Below the pieces are notes generated by a model. The model worked only from the letters and a program-made list of their open reading frames with translations. It was not told where the DNA came from and did no database searches. Shown piece after piece: positions 1 to 9,935 of a DNA stretch of 50,255 nt. The stretch comes from Muricoccus nepalensis (lineage in GTDB: Bacteria; Pseudomonadota; Alphaproteobacteria; Acetobacterales; Acetobacteraceae): NCBI RefSeq assembly GCF_006438825.1, contig NZ_RCZP01000040.1, forward strand, positions 1 through 50,255, in the 5' to 3' direction. How positions within the stretch are numbered: the stretch's first letter is position 1; the number at the start of each line of letters is the position of its first letter. Made by a program: the position numbers and the translations under genes.

Positions 1-703
<703 letters not shown>

Positions 704-823
704 TCAAGCCGGGTGTCTATAAGGACAAACGGTTGCGCTCAGAATAGAGTGCCTAGCGAAGGGCGCACAGATGGTGGATCCGACAAGCGGATAATATGCC
801 GCGTTCGCCGGCCGCTGTCGACA

Positions 824-2032
824 TTACGGGACGCCCATTTGCTCGCGCACGAGTTCGTAAAACGCGAGCCCGTGATCTGATCGCGGGGCGATCTGCTCGT
901 TTTCTTCCAACACCACGACTTCGGCTGCGTCCAGCAGCATCCAGGAACGACGCTTAGGATCGACAGGGAAGCGGGTGTCACCGGGATAGAAGGCCATGGT
1001 GTTCTTGAAGTACTCATATAGATCTACCCTTGGCGGGCAGGGCAAGCGCTGCATCGCCTTGTTGACCTGATAGGCAAAGCTGCCGCCGACCTGGGCCATC
1101 AGCACAGGGTGGCAGGATGGCGCCAACGGGGTCGTGACCGTGATGTCCGGCGCCAGCACCGGCGGGCCGGGCCGGGGGATGTTCAGTGCATCCAGGAGGT
1201 CGGTGTCAACCTCGTTGGGTGGGGCCATGTGCCAAGTGAAGCTGAGGTCGTCCATGCGCCGCCAAGAGCTGGCTCGGTTGACCGCGTCGATCACCGCCTG
1301 TGCCGCCCTGGCAGCGGACACCGTGTTGAAGTGGATGCCCGTGCGTGGAAAGGGTGGGAACGGGTACTCGCGCTTAGCGGCGTGTGTCGTTTCGATGCTG
1401 TCGGCAACGTTCACGCCGGCTCGGTCAAGGATCGCGCGATACGCCGCGTGCAGGCCCTCTCGGTCAGCCTGCCCGGCCGGGCACGGCCACCCCGCCGGCA
1501 GGTTCTCCGGCTCGACCGCCGCCTTCGACGGCGTCAGCAGGTAGACGAACAGCTTGCCACGCACCGCGTACCAGCGCTGCACCTCGGCCAGTTTCGCTGC
1601 CCAGTCCTCGGCGACAGGGGTAAAAGCAACAAGGTCGCGCGAGCAGTACTCCTCGATGTACTCGGTTTCAAACAGTGTCCGATTGCGGCCGATAGTGATG
1701 TACCAGGCTGGCGACTGCCTCAGCACCGACCAGTAAAGCTGCGCCTTTGCGCGCACTGCGGGGCCTAGAAGCGGGAAGTGCTGGCCAAAGTAGGCCACGA
1801 AGCTGCGCGAAAACTGGCCCGACAGCACGTCGTCCAAGCTCAGCGACGGCTTCGGCGCCGGGACCTGCACGCCGCGCAAGGCGGTATCGCTGTAGACCGG
1901 CACCCCCGAGACGAGCCGGTGCAGCGCGTTGCCGTAGACAACGATGCTTGGCCCCGCAATCATCGCCATGCCCAATAGCACCGGCAGCCGCCAGAGCAGG
2001 CCACTCCGAATCAGATCCCACAGCCTGCGCAT
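824..2032 (-). CDS. AlgJ/AlgX-like SGNH-fold polysaccharide O-acetylation protein
   Basis: A 402-residue protein with an N-terminal membrane segment (about residues 8-32) and a large exported domain. The start is the ATG at 2032, which overlaps the stop of the upstream MBOAT gene by one base (TAATG), so the two are translationally coupled. An upstream in-frame extension exists but runs inside the MBOAT gene. The segment LTPSKAAVEPENLP matches the AlgJ/AlgX family, which works with AlgI-type MBOAT proteins to transfer acetyl groups to polysaccharide outside the cytoplasm. The family's DxHW and GDSF blocks appear here as RTGIHFN (about residue 233) and VGGSFAYQ (about 315). The serine and histidine remain, but the acidic residues normally seen are replaced by glycine. 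The role follows from family and pairing; activity is uncertain. Confidence 0.72.
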   Translation of the reverse strand: MRRLWDLIRSGLLWRLPVLLGMAMIAGPSIVVYGNALHRLVSGVPVYSDTALRGVQVPAPKPSLSLDDVLSGQFSRSFVAYFGQHFPLLGPAVRAKAQLYWSVLRQSPAWYITIGRNRTLFETEYIEEYCSRDLVAFTPVAEDWAAKLAEVQRWYAVRGKLFVYLLTPSKAAVEPENLPAGWPCPAGQADREGLHAAYRAILDRAGVNVADSIETTHAAKREYPFPPFPRTGIHFNTVSAARAAQAVIDAVNRASSWRRMDDLSFTWHMAPPNEVDTDLLDALNIPRPGPPVLAPDITVTTPLAPSCHPVLMAQVGGSFAYQVNKAMQRLPCPPRVDLYEYFKNTMAFYPGDTRFPVDPKRRSWMLLDAAEVVVLEENEQIAPRSDHGLAFYELVREQMGVP

Positions 2033-3441
2033 TAAAACCGAAAGTAGAGAAAGGGGCGGAACGGGTCCGTGACTGCCTTGATTAGCGCCACTGCGAACAA
2101 GACGGCTCCAAACGCCTCGACCATGAAGCGCCCCGACCGACGTGCCAGTACCTGAGACAGCACGGCGTCCAGATACGGCAAACGCGGAGCAAGGCTGATC
2201 GCGATTCCGGCTGCCAGCGCGAGCAGTGTCGTGTTCTCCCAATGCAAGACGACGCCGGGCTGACCGGGATGGGTCATGGCATGGAAGAAGGCGCCCAGCT
2301 GCGGCAGAGATGAGGCACGGAAGATCGTCCAGCCAACCATAACGATTACCAGTGTCAGCAGATTAGCTATAATTTGCGGCATCCGGTCTAGCAGCCGCAA
2401 CAGCACCAATCGGTCCAGGACGAGGAGTAAACCATTATAGGCGCCCCAGAGCACGTAAGTCCACGCAGCGCCGTGCCACAGGCCGCTCGCGAGAAAGCAG
2501 ATCCAAAGGTTGGTCATGCGCCGCCACGGCCCCACTCGGTTGCCGCCCAGCGGGATGTAGAGGTACTCCCGTATCCAACTCGTCAGCGAGATGTGCCAGC
2601 GCCGCCAAAACTCGGTGATGCTGCAGCTGATGTAGGGTCGGTTGAAGTTCTCGCTTAACTGATAGCCAAACATGCGGGCGAGGCCGATAGCCATGTCGGA
2701 ATAGGCGCTGAAGTCAACGTAGATCTGCACGGTGAACAGCAACACGCCGGACCAGGCGCTCGCGAAGCTTAGCTGGTTTGACGGAATCGCGAAGGCGGCG
2801 TCTGCCATGGGAGCGACAGAGTCGGCGATCAGTACCTTTTTAATCACGCCTAGCATAAAGCGCGTGAAGCCGTCGAAGACCGAGGTCTCGGCCAGCGGGG
2901 CGGGGCTGTGAAACTGCGCGTCAATCTCGTGATACTTGATGATGGGGCCGGCAAGAAGCTTGGGGAAGAAGAAGACGTAGGTCAGATAGTCCCGGAAGGC
3001 GCGCGCCGGCGGGCTGAGCCCACGCCAGATGTCGACGAGATAGGTGACCTTCTCGAACACAATGAACGACACGCCAATCGGCAGCGCGACCTGCAGGGTG
3101 GCCCCTGTTACCGCCGGGACGCCAAACAGGCTCAGCACGGCGAACAGGCTGTCGGTCAGGAAGCCCACGTATTTGTAGAACACCAGGATCGCTAGGTTCG
3201 CGACCAGCCCGAGCGCTAGCGCCCAGCGCGCCCGCCGCGCTACCAGTGGACCAAGGGCGTAGTCCAGCGCCGACGAGGCGAGGACCACGGGCACGAACAG
3301 CGGCTCTCCCCAGGTGTAAAACAGCAGACTGGCCGTAAGCAGCACAAAAAGCCGCCGGTCCGCGCTGTGGCGCCGCCGCCATGTTAATGCGAAGGCGGCC
3401 GGAAAGAAGACGAAGAGGAACAGCGGCTCGTAGAACAGCAT
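2032..3441 (-). CDS. MBOAT-family polysaccharide O-acyltransferase (AlgI-like)
   Basis: 469 residues, strongly hydrophobic with many membrane segments. It opens MLFYEPLFLFVFFPAAFALT, the typical AlgI-like beginning. Two family histidines are visible: in FWRRWHISLTSWIREYLYIP (about residue 281) and in ASGLWHGAAWTYVLWG (about 321). Known members move acetyl groups across the inner membrane for O-acetylation of alginate, cellulose or other glycans. The next gene, an AlgJ/AlgX-like protein, is coupled by a one-base overlap, the usual two-component arrangement. It lies 6 bp after a glycosyltransferase gene, so the acetylated substrate is probably the glycan made by this same operon (inference). 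Confidence 0.9.
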   Translation of the reverse strand: MLFYEPLFLFVFFPAAFALTWRRRHSADRRLFVLLTASLLFYTWGEPLFVPVVLASSALDYALGPLVARRARWALALGLVANLAILVFYKYVGFLTDSLFAVLSLFGVPAVTGATLQVALPIGVSFIVFEKVTYLVDIWRGLSPPARAFRDYLTYVFFFPKLLAGPIIKYHEIDAQFHSPAPLAETSVFDGFTRFMLGVIKKVLIADSVAPMADAAFAIPSNQLSFASAWSGVLLFTVQIYVDFSAYSDMAIGLARMFGYQLSENFNRPYISCSITEFWRRWHISLTSWIREYLYIPLGGNRVGPWRRMTNLWICFLASGLWHGAAWTYVLWGAYNGLLLVLDRLVLLRLLDRMPQIIANLLTLVIVMVGWTIFRASSLPQLGAFFHAMTHPGQPGVVLHWENTTLLALAAGIAISLAPRLPYLDAVLSQVLARRSGRFMVEAFGAVLFAVALIKAVTDPFRPFLYFRF

Positions 3442-3447
3442 GGAGCG

Positions 3448-4761
3448 TCAGTCGCGCGTTAGCTCGGCAATGCGCCGGGCGACCTCTGCCCCCAGCGGCC
3501 GGGCAAGCTCGGGCGGCGCGACCTGAAGCAGAGCGGCCGCCGCGCGGCGCGCAAGCGCGTGACCCTGGTGCCGAGCGTGCTGCGCCACGTGCTGGGCGGC
3601 AATGCGCAGCAGTCCGTCCGCGTAGGCGTCCGGCGCGTGCAGGCGCTCGAGCACGCGGCGTCCAGCCAGCCCGGCGCGGGCATAGACGGCGGGGTCACGA
3701 CGAAGCGCGCGCAGGTGCGCCTCGATTCCGCCGCGCTCGTCGCTGGGGTCGATGTGGAACACTGTCTCGGGCGGCAGCTGAGCATACCAGCCGACGTCGG
3801 TGACCAGAGACGGGCAGCCGGCCGCCCAGAGGCGGAGCTGCGCGGCCGATGCCTCTCCCATGGTCGGCCAGCGCAGGTTCAGCGCCAAGTCCGCGGTCGC
3901 CAGCGCTGCGTCCAATTCCGCATCGGGCACGAAGCCGTGTCGGGTTACGCGTTCACTTAGTCCAGCCCGAGAGATCAGCGCATCCGCCTCGTCCGCCTGC
4001 TCAACGATGCCATAAATATCGAGGCGGTATCGATCCCGATCCGGCATGGCTGCCAACGTTTCGAGCACCGGTAAGAGCCGCCGATTGTTGCCAATATAGC
4101 CGAACATCACCAATCGGCTCAGCTCGTCACCGTCGGCGAGCTTGCGCCGTGCCGGCAGCGGGCCAAAGTCGGACGACAGCGGCAGGCTGTACAGCGGCAC
4201 GTGCGTCTGCCCCTTCAGCGCCGCAAGCTCTGCGGCGTTGTGGAGTACGCCCCCGGTCGCGCCCGCCAAAGCTGCGAGCGTCATCGGCGCCTGGGAAACC
4301 AGTTCCTCAAAGTCGAGCCGGCCGGCGAGAAACGCCTCGCCCTTTTCGCGCAGCACCGGGCCGTGGCTCGCCTCGAGTTGGGCGAGGTAGTACTCGCGGT
4401 CAGCCCCCGGACGCTCGCCGTAGTTGGCGAAGAAGTGCTGCAGCTTAATGTCATGTAGCACGACAATGCCAGGCATACGCCGCGCCGCCTGGTGGATGTC
4501 GAGATGGAAGCGCGCATTGTTGCCTAGGTTGTAGAACGTCGCTTCCGCTTGATTCAACGTCGCAACCGGCAGGTCGTCCGGCCGAAAGCGGCGCACCTCC
4601 ACCTCCGGCGCGGCAAGCTCGACCGGGCCCTCCTGCGACGTCCAGGCCCGGACCCGCACCTTGCGGCCAAGCGCGCGCAACACGCCAGCGGTATGGTTAG
4701 CGATTTCGGTCTGGAGCGGCGGCAGCGGGGAGAATACGTCGATCAGCATGGGTCGTGTCAT
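3448..4761 (-). CDS. Glycosyltransferase, GT4-like (GT-B fold)
   Basis: 437 residues beginning MTRPMLIDVFSPLPPLQTEIA. It shows a two-Rossmann GT-B pattern: an N-terminal segment with VVLHDIKLQHFF, then VMFGYIGNNRRLLPVLETL at the start of the donor-binding half, and late LRWPTMGEASAAQLRLWAAG followed by CPSLVTDVGWYAQLP. The PTMGE...G.P.LVTDVGWY pattern is common in GT4 enzymes of capsule and EPS clusters. The donor sugar cannot be read from sequence. Its start overlaps the stop of the upstream glycosyltransferase by 4 bp (ATGA), indicating coupled translation. Confidence 0.85.
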   Translation of the reverse strand: MTRPMLIDVFSPLPPLQTEIANHTAGVLRALGRKVRVRAWTSQEGPVELAAPEVEVRRFRPDDLPVATLNQAEATFYNLGNNARFHLDIHQAARRMPGIVVLHDIKLQHFFANYGERPGADREYYLAQLEASHGPVLREKGEAFLAGRLDFEELVSQAPMTLAALAGATGGVLHNAAELAALKGQTHVPLYSLPLSSDFGPLPARRKLADGDELSRLVMFGYIGNNRRLLPVLETLAAMPDRDRYRLDIYGIVEQADEADALISRAGLSERVTRHGFVPDAELDAALATADLALNLRWPTMGEASAAQLRLWAAGCPSLVTDVGWYAQLPPETVFHIDPSDERGGIEAHLRALRRDPAVYARAGLAGRRVLERLHAPDAYADGLLRIAAQHVAQHARHQGHALARRAAAALLQVAPPELARPLGAEVARRIAELTRD

Positions 4762-5801
4762 GCCGTCAGGGCCTCAACCACCTGGGGCCAACCGATGCCA
4801 AGCTGGTGGTAGCGCTCCCGCCCCTGCGCACCGAGCCGGCGGGCGAGCGCGGGGTCGGACCACAGCCGGTCGATCGCGGCGGCGAGCGCGACCGGATCGG
4901 GCTCGGCGACCAGCCCAGTTTCGCCATTGGTCACGAACTCGAGCACGCCGCCACTGTCGGTGCAGGTGACGACCGGCTTGCCCGATAACATCGCCTCGAG
5001 CGTGACGTAGCCGTAATCCTCGTCATAAGGAACGAACACCACGCCGCGGCAGGTCGCGTAAAGTCGCAGTTTCTCGTCGTCGCTCACGACACCGGCGAAG
5101 GTCACACGGCCGGCCGCCAGCGCCGCCGCCCGGGCTTTCAGGCCTAGCAGCAGGTCCTCGGCCTCTGGGCGGCCGACGATCACCACGCGCACATCGGAGC
5201 GGACATGAAACATCGCTTCGAGCAGCAAGGATTGTCGCTTCGTCGTGTTGATTCGGCTCGGCACCAGCAGGAAGCCCTCGTCCGTGCCACAGGTGTAGCG
5301 GCCCGCATCCGGGGGCGGGTGGTAGAGTGGCTCGCTCGCGATGCCGTTGTAGCGCTGTAGGCGCTCGGAGACGCGACGCGAATTGGCATATACCCGGATC
5401 GCGCGCGGGATGACCCGATCGTCGGCAGCGCGGACAGCCTGCATCGCCGCCTCGCCGCCGGGTTGGCTGTGCAGGTCACCCAGGTTGGTGCCCCATAGAT
5501 CGTAGGCGGTGCGGTGCTGGTGCAGGATCCACAACACCTTGTTCGGATGCTCCATCAGGTAGGCCGGAAATTTGAGGCCGATCACCCGGTCGATCGACAT
5601 GCCCGAGCTTTCCGTCACGTCCAGCAGCCGCGCCGCCAAGATCTGCGGGGCGATGCGGTCGGGTGGGAACCACTTGAATGGCATCGAAAGAATCTCGGCC
5701 TGATGCCCGGCGTCGCGCAGTGCGGCGCACAGATTGCGGGCGTGCAGCTCGGCCCCGCCCTCAACAAACGGAATTTGGTCTGTCAGGACCCCAATCCGCA
5801 T
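4758..5801 (-). CDS. GT4 glycosyltransferase, paralogue of the next upstream gene
   Basis: 347 residues starting MRIGVLTDQIPFVEGGAELH, a typical GT4 N-terminus with a GGAE loop. The donor-binding half contains LLVPSRINTTKRQSLLLEA and YDEDYGYVTLEAMLSGKPVV, with the acidic pair of the GT4 E-x7-E region represented by D/E...E. It resembles the 347-residue protein encoded at 5835-6878 along its whole length (shared MPFKW.P, IGLKFPAYLM.HP.KV, YHPPP, DEDYGYVTLEAML), so the two arose by duplication. It overlaps the downstream gene by 4 bp and lies 33 bp from the upstream one. Retaining transfer from a nucleotide sugar is expected; donor and acceptor are unknown. Confidence 0.88.
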   Translation of the reverse strand: MRIGVLTDQIPFVEGGAELHARNLCAALRDAGHQAEILSMPFKWFPPDRIAPQILAARLLDVTESSGMSIDRVIGLKFPAYLMEHPNKVLWILHQHRTAYDLWGTNLGDLHSQPGGEAAMQAVRAADDRVIPRAIRVYANSRRVSERLQRYNGIASEPLYHPPPDAGRYTCGTDEGFLLVPSRINTTKRQSLLLEAMFHVRSDVRVVIVGRPEAEDLLLGLKARAAALAAGRVTFAGVVSDDEKLRLYATCRGVVFVPYDEDYGYVTLEAMLSGKPVVTCTDSGGVLEFVTNGETGLVAEPDPVALAAAIDRLWSDPALARRLGAQGRERYHQLGIGWPQVVEALTA

Positions 5802-5834
5802 CGTCCTACCCTGCCTTCCAGCGCGGCGCGGCGG

Positions 5835-6878
5835 TCATGCTAGCAGCCCCGACACCACATCCGCCCAGCTAAATCCAAGCGCCCTGTAGCGCGCGAGGCC
5901 GGCCTGTCCCATGTCTCGCGCCCGGCGCCGGTCTTGCCATAAGCGGTCCAGCCCGTCTGCGACGGCGCTGGCATCGGGCGCGCAGACAAAGCCGGTTGCG
6001 CTGTCCTCCACGAAGTCCAACGGGCCGCCGCTGTCGCTGCAGGTGAGCACCGGCTTGGCCGATAGCATTGCCTCGAGTGTAACGTAGCCGTAATCCTCGT
6101 CGATCGGCGTGACGATCACCCCCAGGCAGCGCGCATACAGGTCGAGCTTTTCCGCCTCCGTTACGGCTCCGCGCCAAGTCACGCGCTCGCCCAAGCTGGT
6201 CTCACTGCGGCGCGCTAGGTCCGCTGCGTATGCCGGGCTATCGGGCACGCCGGTGAACACCACCCGTGCCCCGCTGCGGCAACGCAGCAGTGCGTCCACT
6301 ACCAATCCCTGCCGCTTCGTCGGGTTGATCCGTCCAGGGCACAGGAAGAAGTCCTCCGCCTCCGCTTGGCGGAACAACTCGGCTCCCGGTGGCGGGTGAT
6401 AAAGCGGCATGCTGTCGATGCCATTGAAGCGTCGTAGCCGGTCGGTGACGTTGCGGGAGATGGTGTACACTGCCCGGCTCTCCGCCATCGCGGCGGCGTC
6501 CGCCAGGTGAATCATGTCGCGAACTGCCCGGCCGGCGGGGGCGTTGCTGAGGTCGCCGATTGGCGACCCCCACAAATCATAGGCGCCGCGGTACTGATGC
6601 AACAGCCACATGACCTTGCAGGGGTGACGCATCAAGTAAGCCGGGAACTTCAGGCCAATCAGTCGGTCAATACGGCCACCGCACCACTCGTCGACCTCTA
6701 GTAAGCGGGCGGCTAGCATCCCATCGCAGATGCGCTCGGCAGGATACCACTTGAAGGGCATCGTCACGAGCTCGGCTTCGTGCCCAGCCTCCTTCAGGGT
6801 AGCCAACAGGTTGTCGGCGAGCATCTCGGCCCCACCGCGCACAAAGGGCGTCTGAGCGTTAACGATGACAACGCGCAC
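5835..6878 (-). CDS. GT4 glycosyltransferase
   Basis: 347 residues starting MRVVIVNAQTPFVRGGAEML, with the same architecture and exactly the same length as the neighbour at 4758-5801. Visible motifs include FLCPGRINPTKRQGLVVDAL and IDEDYGYVTLEAMLSAKPVL, the nucleotide-sugar-binding end of GT4 enzymes. The start ATG at 6878 is one base from the stop of the upstream methyltransferase gene, so it belongs to the same operon. A GT pair with conserved active-site blocks but divergent acceptor halves suggests consecutive, similar sugar additions in one repeat unit (inference). Confidence 0.88.
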   Translation of the reverse strand: MRVVIVNAQTPFVRGGAEMLADNLLATLKEAGHEAELVTMPFKWYPAERICDGMLAARLLEVDEWCGGRIDRLIGLKFPAYLMRHPCKVMWLLHQYRGAYDLWGSPIGDLSNAPAGRAVRDMIHLADAAAMAESRAVYTISRNVTDRLRRFNGIDSMPLYHPPPGAELFRQAEAEDFFLCPGRINPTKRQGLVVDALLRCRSGARVVFTGVPDSPAYAADLARRSETSLGERVTWRGAVTEAEKLDLYARCLGVIVTPIDEDYGYVTLEAMLSAKPVLTCSDSGGPLDFVEDSATGFVCAPDASAVADGLDRLWQDRRRARDMGQAGLARYRALGFSWADVVSGLLA

Positions 6879-6879
6879 C

Positions 6880-8553
6880 TCAAGGCCTCCGGGCGATCAG
6901 CGCATAGTCCTGCGGTCCGTGGAAGATCGCGTCGAGCTCCCGCGCGAGCACTTCGTCGCGCGCCTCGAACCGGGCCTGCATGGGATGGAGGGGGCGGATG
7001 CTCACCTCCACGAAGCCGCGCGCCTCGGCAATCATGGCGACCATCTCGCCCGGCAGCGGGTTGCGGTGGGTTGGGTCGAGATAGAACCAGCGGCTGGCCA
7101 CCAGCAAGTTTGCGGGGTTGGGCGTCTCAAACACGATGATACCGCCAGGCGCGAGGGCGTGCAGGCTGGCGTCGAGCAGGGCGACCATGACGGGGAAGGG
7201 CAGGTGCTCGATGATGTGGAACCCCGTCACCGCGCCGAGGCTCCCGGGCTCAAGTCCGGCCAAGTAGGCCACAGCGTCGCCCTTGGTGCAGTCAAGGCCG
7301 GCGGCGGTGCACAGCGCCACCATATGACCGTTCAGGTCGACACCGCGCGCATGCAGCCCCTCATCGCGCAGGAGCTCCAGCAGCTCGCCCCGGCCCGATC
7401 CCACGTCGACGATGGGGCGGGCGGCCGTACCGGCGCCTGCGGCACGCAGAGTGTCCAGGTAGACGCTCTGGCGCTGCTTGATGTCGGCCCGCGTGCCGCG
7501 GAACCGGTCCTCGAAAGCAACATAAAGCGGGTCGAGCAGATTTGCCTGCTCCACCGCCGCTGTGGTGTCCAGCGGCGTGCCCGGCGCCAGGCGGCGGGCC
7601 TCATGCAGGATCAGGGACAGGCGCGATTCCTGAGCGTGCACGCGGGTCTCAAGCGCCCCCGCCGCGTTCGCGGCGCGGATCGCCAGGTTCCGTCCGTCAG
7701 TTAGCGCCTCCTCCACCATACTGGCGAGAGCGGCGGCATCCTGCGGCCAGCCCATGCGCTCGCGCAGCGCCCCAAAGGTGCCGGCCGCCTCCCGGACCAG
7801 GGAGCTCGCATCCTCATCGGCAATCGCGCGCGCCTCAGCCCGGCCGAGCCGCTCCCGGAGCCCATCGAGTTGCGTGGCAAGTTCCAGGATCGGAGGCGAC
7901 CACGGCTCGCCCTCAATCCGGCGGGACAGTGCCGCGACCTCCGCAGCAGCAGCCTGAAATTGCTCCACGCCTCGGCCAGCGGGGCGGGCTTGGTTGCCGA
8001 CCGCTTGCAGCCGCAACTCGGCATCGGCCAGCCCAGCGCGCAGGGCACGCACATCGGCGGTAAGCCCAGTCAACTCTGTGCCCAGGCGGGCCACATCGCG
8101 GAGCAGTCCCGGCAACGCGGCTATCCCCGTCAGAACGCGCAGCAAGCGCCCCAGCAGCCGGACGCGATAGGCGCGGTGCAGCAGGAAACGCCCGCGAAGG
8201 CCCGGAACCGGGGTGGCGATCCGCCGGCCTTCCGCGCTGTAGCGAAGCTCGCCGAGGACCAACACCCGGCTCCGGCCCGCCGCGAGCTCTGCTGTGTAAT
8301 GCTGCAGGCCCGGCGCGTCGGGAGGCCGCTGCAGCAACCCCTGGTAGGCGGCCTGCAGGAAGCTTAGGTCATCGAGGCGGCTCAGCGCCTCAATCCGCAG
8401 CGGCTGTCCGAGCTGGGCCGGCACCTCGGCCGGCGCGGCGCCCATGGCGGGGGGCGGGGCGGCCGAGCTCAGTGGTCCCCGTCCGTCGATAGCATTCTCG
8501 TAAGCGGCCTGGAGCTCCGCCGGCGACAGGGGGCGCGCCGCTTCAATCGGCAT
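6880..8553 (-). CDS. DUF4214 + coiled coil + class I SAM methyltransferase
   Basis: 557 residues from the ATG at 8553, chosen because it overlaps the previous stop (TGATG). The longer in-frame extension to 8907 reads through the upstream gene and is low-complexity. Residues about 57-111 form a DUF4214 unit (FLQAAYQGLLQRPPDAPGLQ). Residues about 130-350 are Ala/Glu/Arg-rich and probably coiled coil. Residues about 375-530 are a class I methyltransferase: IVDVGSGRGELLELL is the SAM-binding loop, followed by GFHIIEHLPFPVMVALL and GGIIVFETPNP. Similar enzymes cap or modify O-antigen and EPS chains, where a coiled coil can set chain length; that comparison is inference. DUF4214 also occurs four times in the secreted protein at 12927. 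Confidence 0.82.
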   Translation of the reverse strand: MPIEAARPLSPAELQAAYENAIDGRGPLSSAAPPPAMGAAPAEVPAQLGQPLRIEALSRLDDLSFLQAAYQGLLQRPPDAPGLQHYTAELAAGRSRVLVLGELRYSAEGRRIATPVPGLRGRFLLHRAYRVRLLGRLLRVLTGIAALPGLLRDVARLGTELTGLTADVRALRAGLADAELRLQAVGNQARPAGRGVEQFQAAAAEVAALSRRIEGEPWSPPILELATQLDGLRERLGRAEARAIADEDASSLVREAAGTFGALRERMGWPQDAAALASMVEEALTDGRNLAIRAANAAGALETRVHAQESRLSLILHEARRLAPGTPLDTTAAVEQANLLDPLYVAFEDRFRGTRADIKQRQSVYLDTLRAAGAGTAARPIVDVGSGRGELLELLRDEGLHARGVDLNGHMVALCTAAGLDCTKGDAVAYLAGLEPGSLGAVTGFHIIEHLPFPVMVALLDASLHALAPGGIIVFETPNPANLLVASRWFYLDPTHRNPLPGEMVAMIAEARGFVEVSIRPLHPMQARFEARDEVLARELDAIFHGPQDYALIARRP

Positions 8554-9935
8554 CAGCGTGCGCCGTCTGGCTGGGCGTGGACCAGTCGGGCTTTCAGCGA
8601 GTTCATGTCCACCTCTACCTCCGCCGCCTTCAGGTCCGCGCGCCGGAACATCAACTCGTACTCGCGAAGAGAAAAGCTTTGCTCGTTCACGCCGCGCTCC
8701 AGCTCGGTCAGGAAGGCCGGATGGACCGCACCAGGCCAGACGTGCCCGACCGGCTCGCAAAAAAGCCCGATGAAGCCGCCGGGGCGGAGCCGATGGCGCA
8801 GCCGCTCGAGCAGGGCATCGGGCTCTGGGAAGTGGTGAAGTGAGGCGAAAATCACGATGGCGTCGAAGTGGCCGGACGGAAATGGCAAGTCGAAGGCATC
8901 GGCGCAAACATGGTGAAGCCCGGCGCCGCGCTGCAAATCGCGCAGGCGCGCGATCTGTAAGCCGAGGAGGTCAACGTCTGCGTTCACTAAGTCGGTGCCG
9001 AAGCCCTCGCTCAGGCGTGCCAACATCGGGGCGGCGTTCCCCCCTACCTCGAGCACGCGCGGACGCGGCGAGGCATGGCGCCGCAACCAGTCTTGCAGCA
9101 GCGCGCACCCGAGGTCGTGATCGGCGTCGTAGCTGGCTGGGGGGTCGGGCCGGACGAGCCAGCCCTCAGGTACCGGGCCAGGCACGTCGCCGCTGACCTT
9201 CACGGCCAAGGTCAGCGCGCCTTCGTCGAGCCAGCGCACGTTCTCCTGCACCAGCGTCGCCGTCAGCAGGTACGCGCCGGTACGCTCCGGCGGAGCGATG
9301 TGGATCGCAATCGTCACCGCACAGCCCGGCGCGAGATCGATCGGCAGCGGTGTGCGCATGTCCGGCGCCGGAACGGACGCGCCATCGCGGTGTTGCCAGC
9401 GCAGCGCAACTTGGGCGCAGCCCTCACCAGATCGGTACAGCGGCACAGCACCGACGTTTTCAAGCCGGATGTTCGCTAGGATCGGCACGCTAGGCAGGAA
9501 GCGGCGCGGAAGATAATCCTTTGTCCATCGGTAGCGCGGGACTGCGACCATGTCGCGGACTGTGTTCGTATCACCCCTCGGCACCCTAGCGGCCTCTACC
9601 TCATGACCGGAGTTGCGCACGCGATGCAGGAATTGCTGGCTCTCCGCCTGCACCAGCAGGTTGCCGAAGCGGACTTTCATGCGCAGCATCGTTCGGATGC
9701 GTAACAGGGTCAGGGGGTCGTCCGGCAGATCGAATGCGCCGGCCACCTGGCGCGAGGCAAGGTCATCCTCGGCTCCGGCCTCGCTGTTGACTGCAACAGC
9801 GTTGAACATGACAGGCACTCCGCCCAGCACCGGATGGTCCTGCCCGCAGGTGCGGCAGGTCAACGTATCGCTGCCGTGGTTAAGGCGGTCGGACCGGCAG
9901 ACGGTGCACAGGAGGCCGCTGATGGATATGCTCAT
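8553..9935 (-). CDS. Zinc-ribbon / beta-domain / SAM methyltransferase protein
   Basis: 460 residues. The N-terminus has two CxxC pairs (C10/C13 and C27/C30), a Trm112-like zinc ribbon also found at the front of many glycan-locus methyltransferases. The middle (about 150-265) reads as a beta-sandwich with PLPIDLAPGCAVTIAIHIAP and ends in DEGALTLAVKV, resembling the C-terminal carbohydrate-binding domain of Wzt-type proteins (my inference). The C-terminal third is a class I methyltransferase with VLEVGGNAAPMLARL (about 293) and FDAIVIFASLHHFPEPDALL. It is the first gene of the leftward run and shares a 121-bp divergent intergenic region with the GT4 gene at 10057. Confidence 0.8.
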   Translation of the reverse strand: MSISISGLLCTVCRSDRLNHGSDTLTCRTCGQDHPVLGGVPVMFNAVAVNSEAGAEDDLASRQVAGAFDLPDDPLTLLRIRTMLRMKVRFGNLLVQAESQQFLHRVRNSGHEVEAARVPRGDTNTVRDMVAVPRYRWTKDYLPRRFLPSVPILANIRLENVGAVPLYRSGEGCAQVALRWQHRDGASVPAPDMRTPLPIDLAPGCAVTIAIHIAPPERTGAYLLTATLVQENVRWLDEGALTLAVKVSGDVPGPVPEGWLVRPDPPASYDADHDLGCALLQDWLRRHASPRPRVLEVGGNAAPMLARLSEGFGTDLVNADVDLLGLQIARLRDLQRGAGLHHVCADAFDLPFPSGHFDAIVIFASLHHFPEPDALLERLRHRLRPGGFIGLFCEPVGHVWPGAVHPAFLTELERGVNEQSFSLREYELMFRRADLKAAEVEVDMNSLKARLVHAQPDGAR

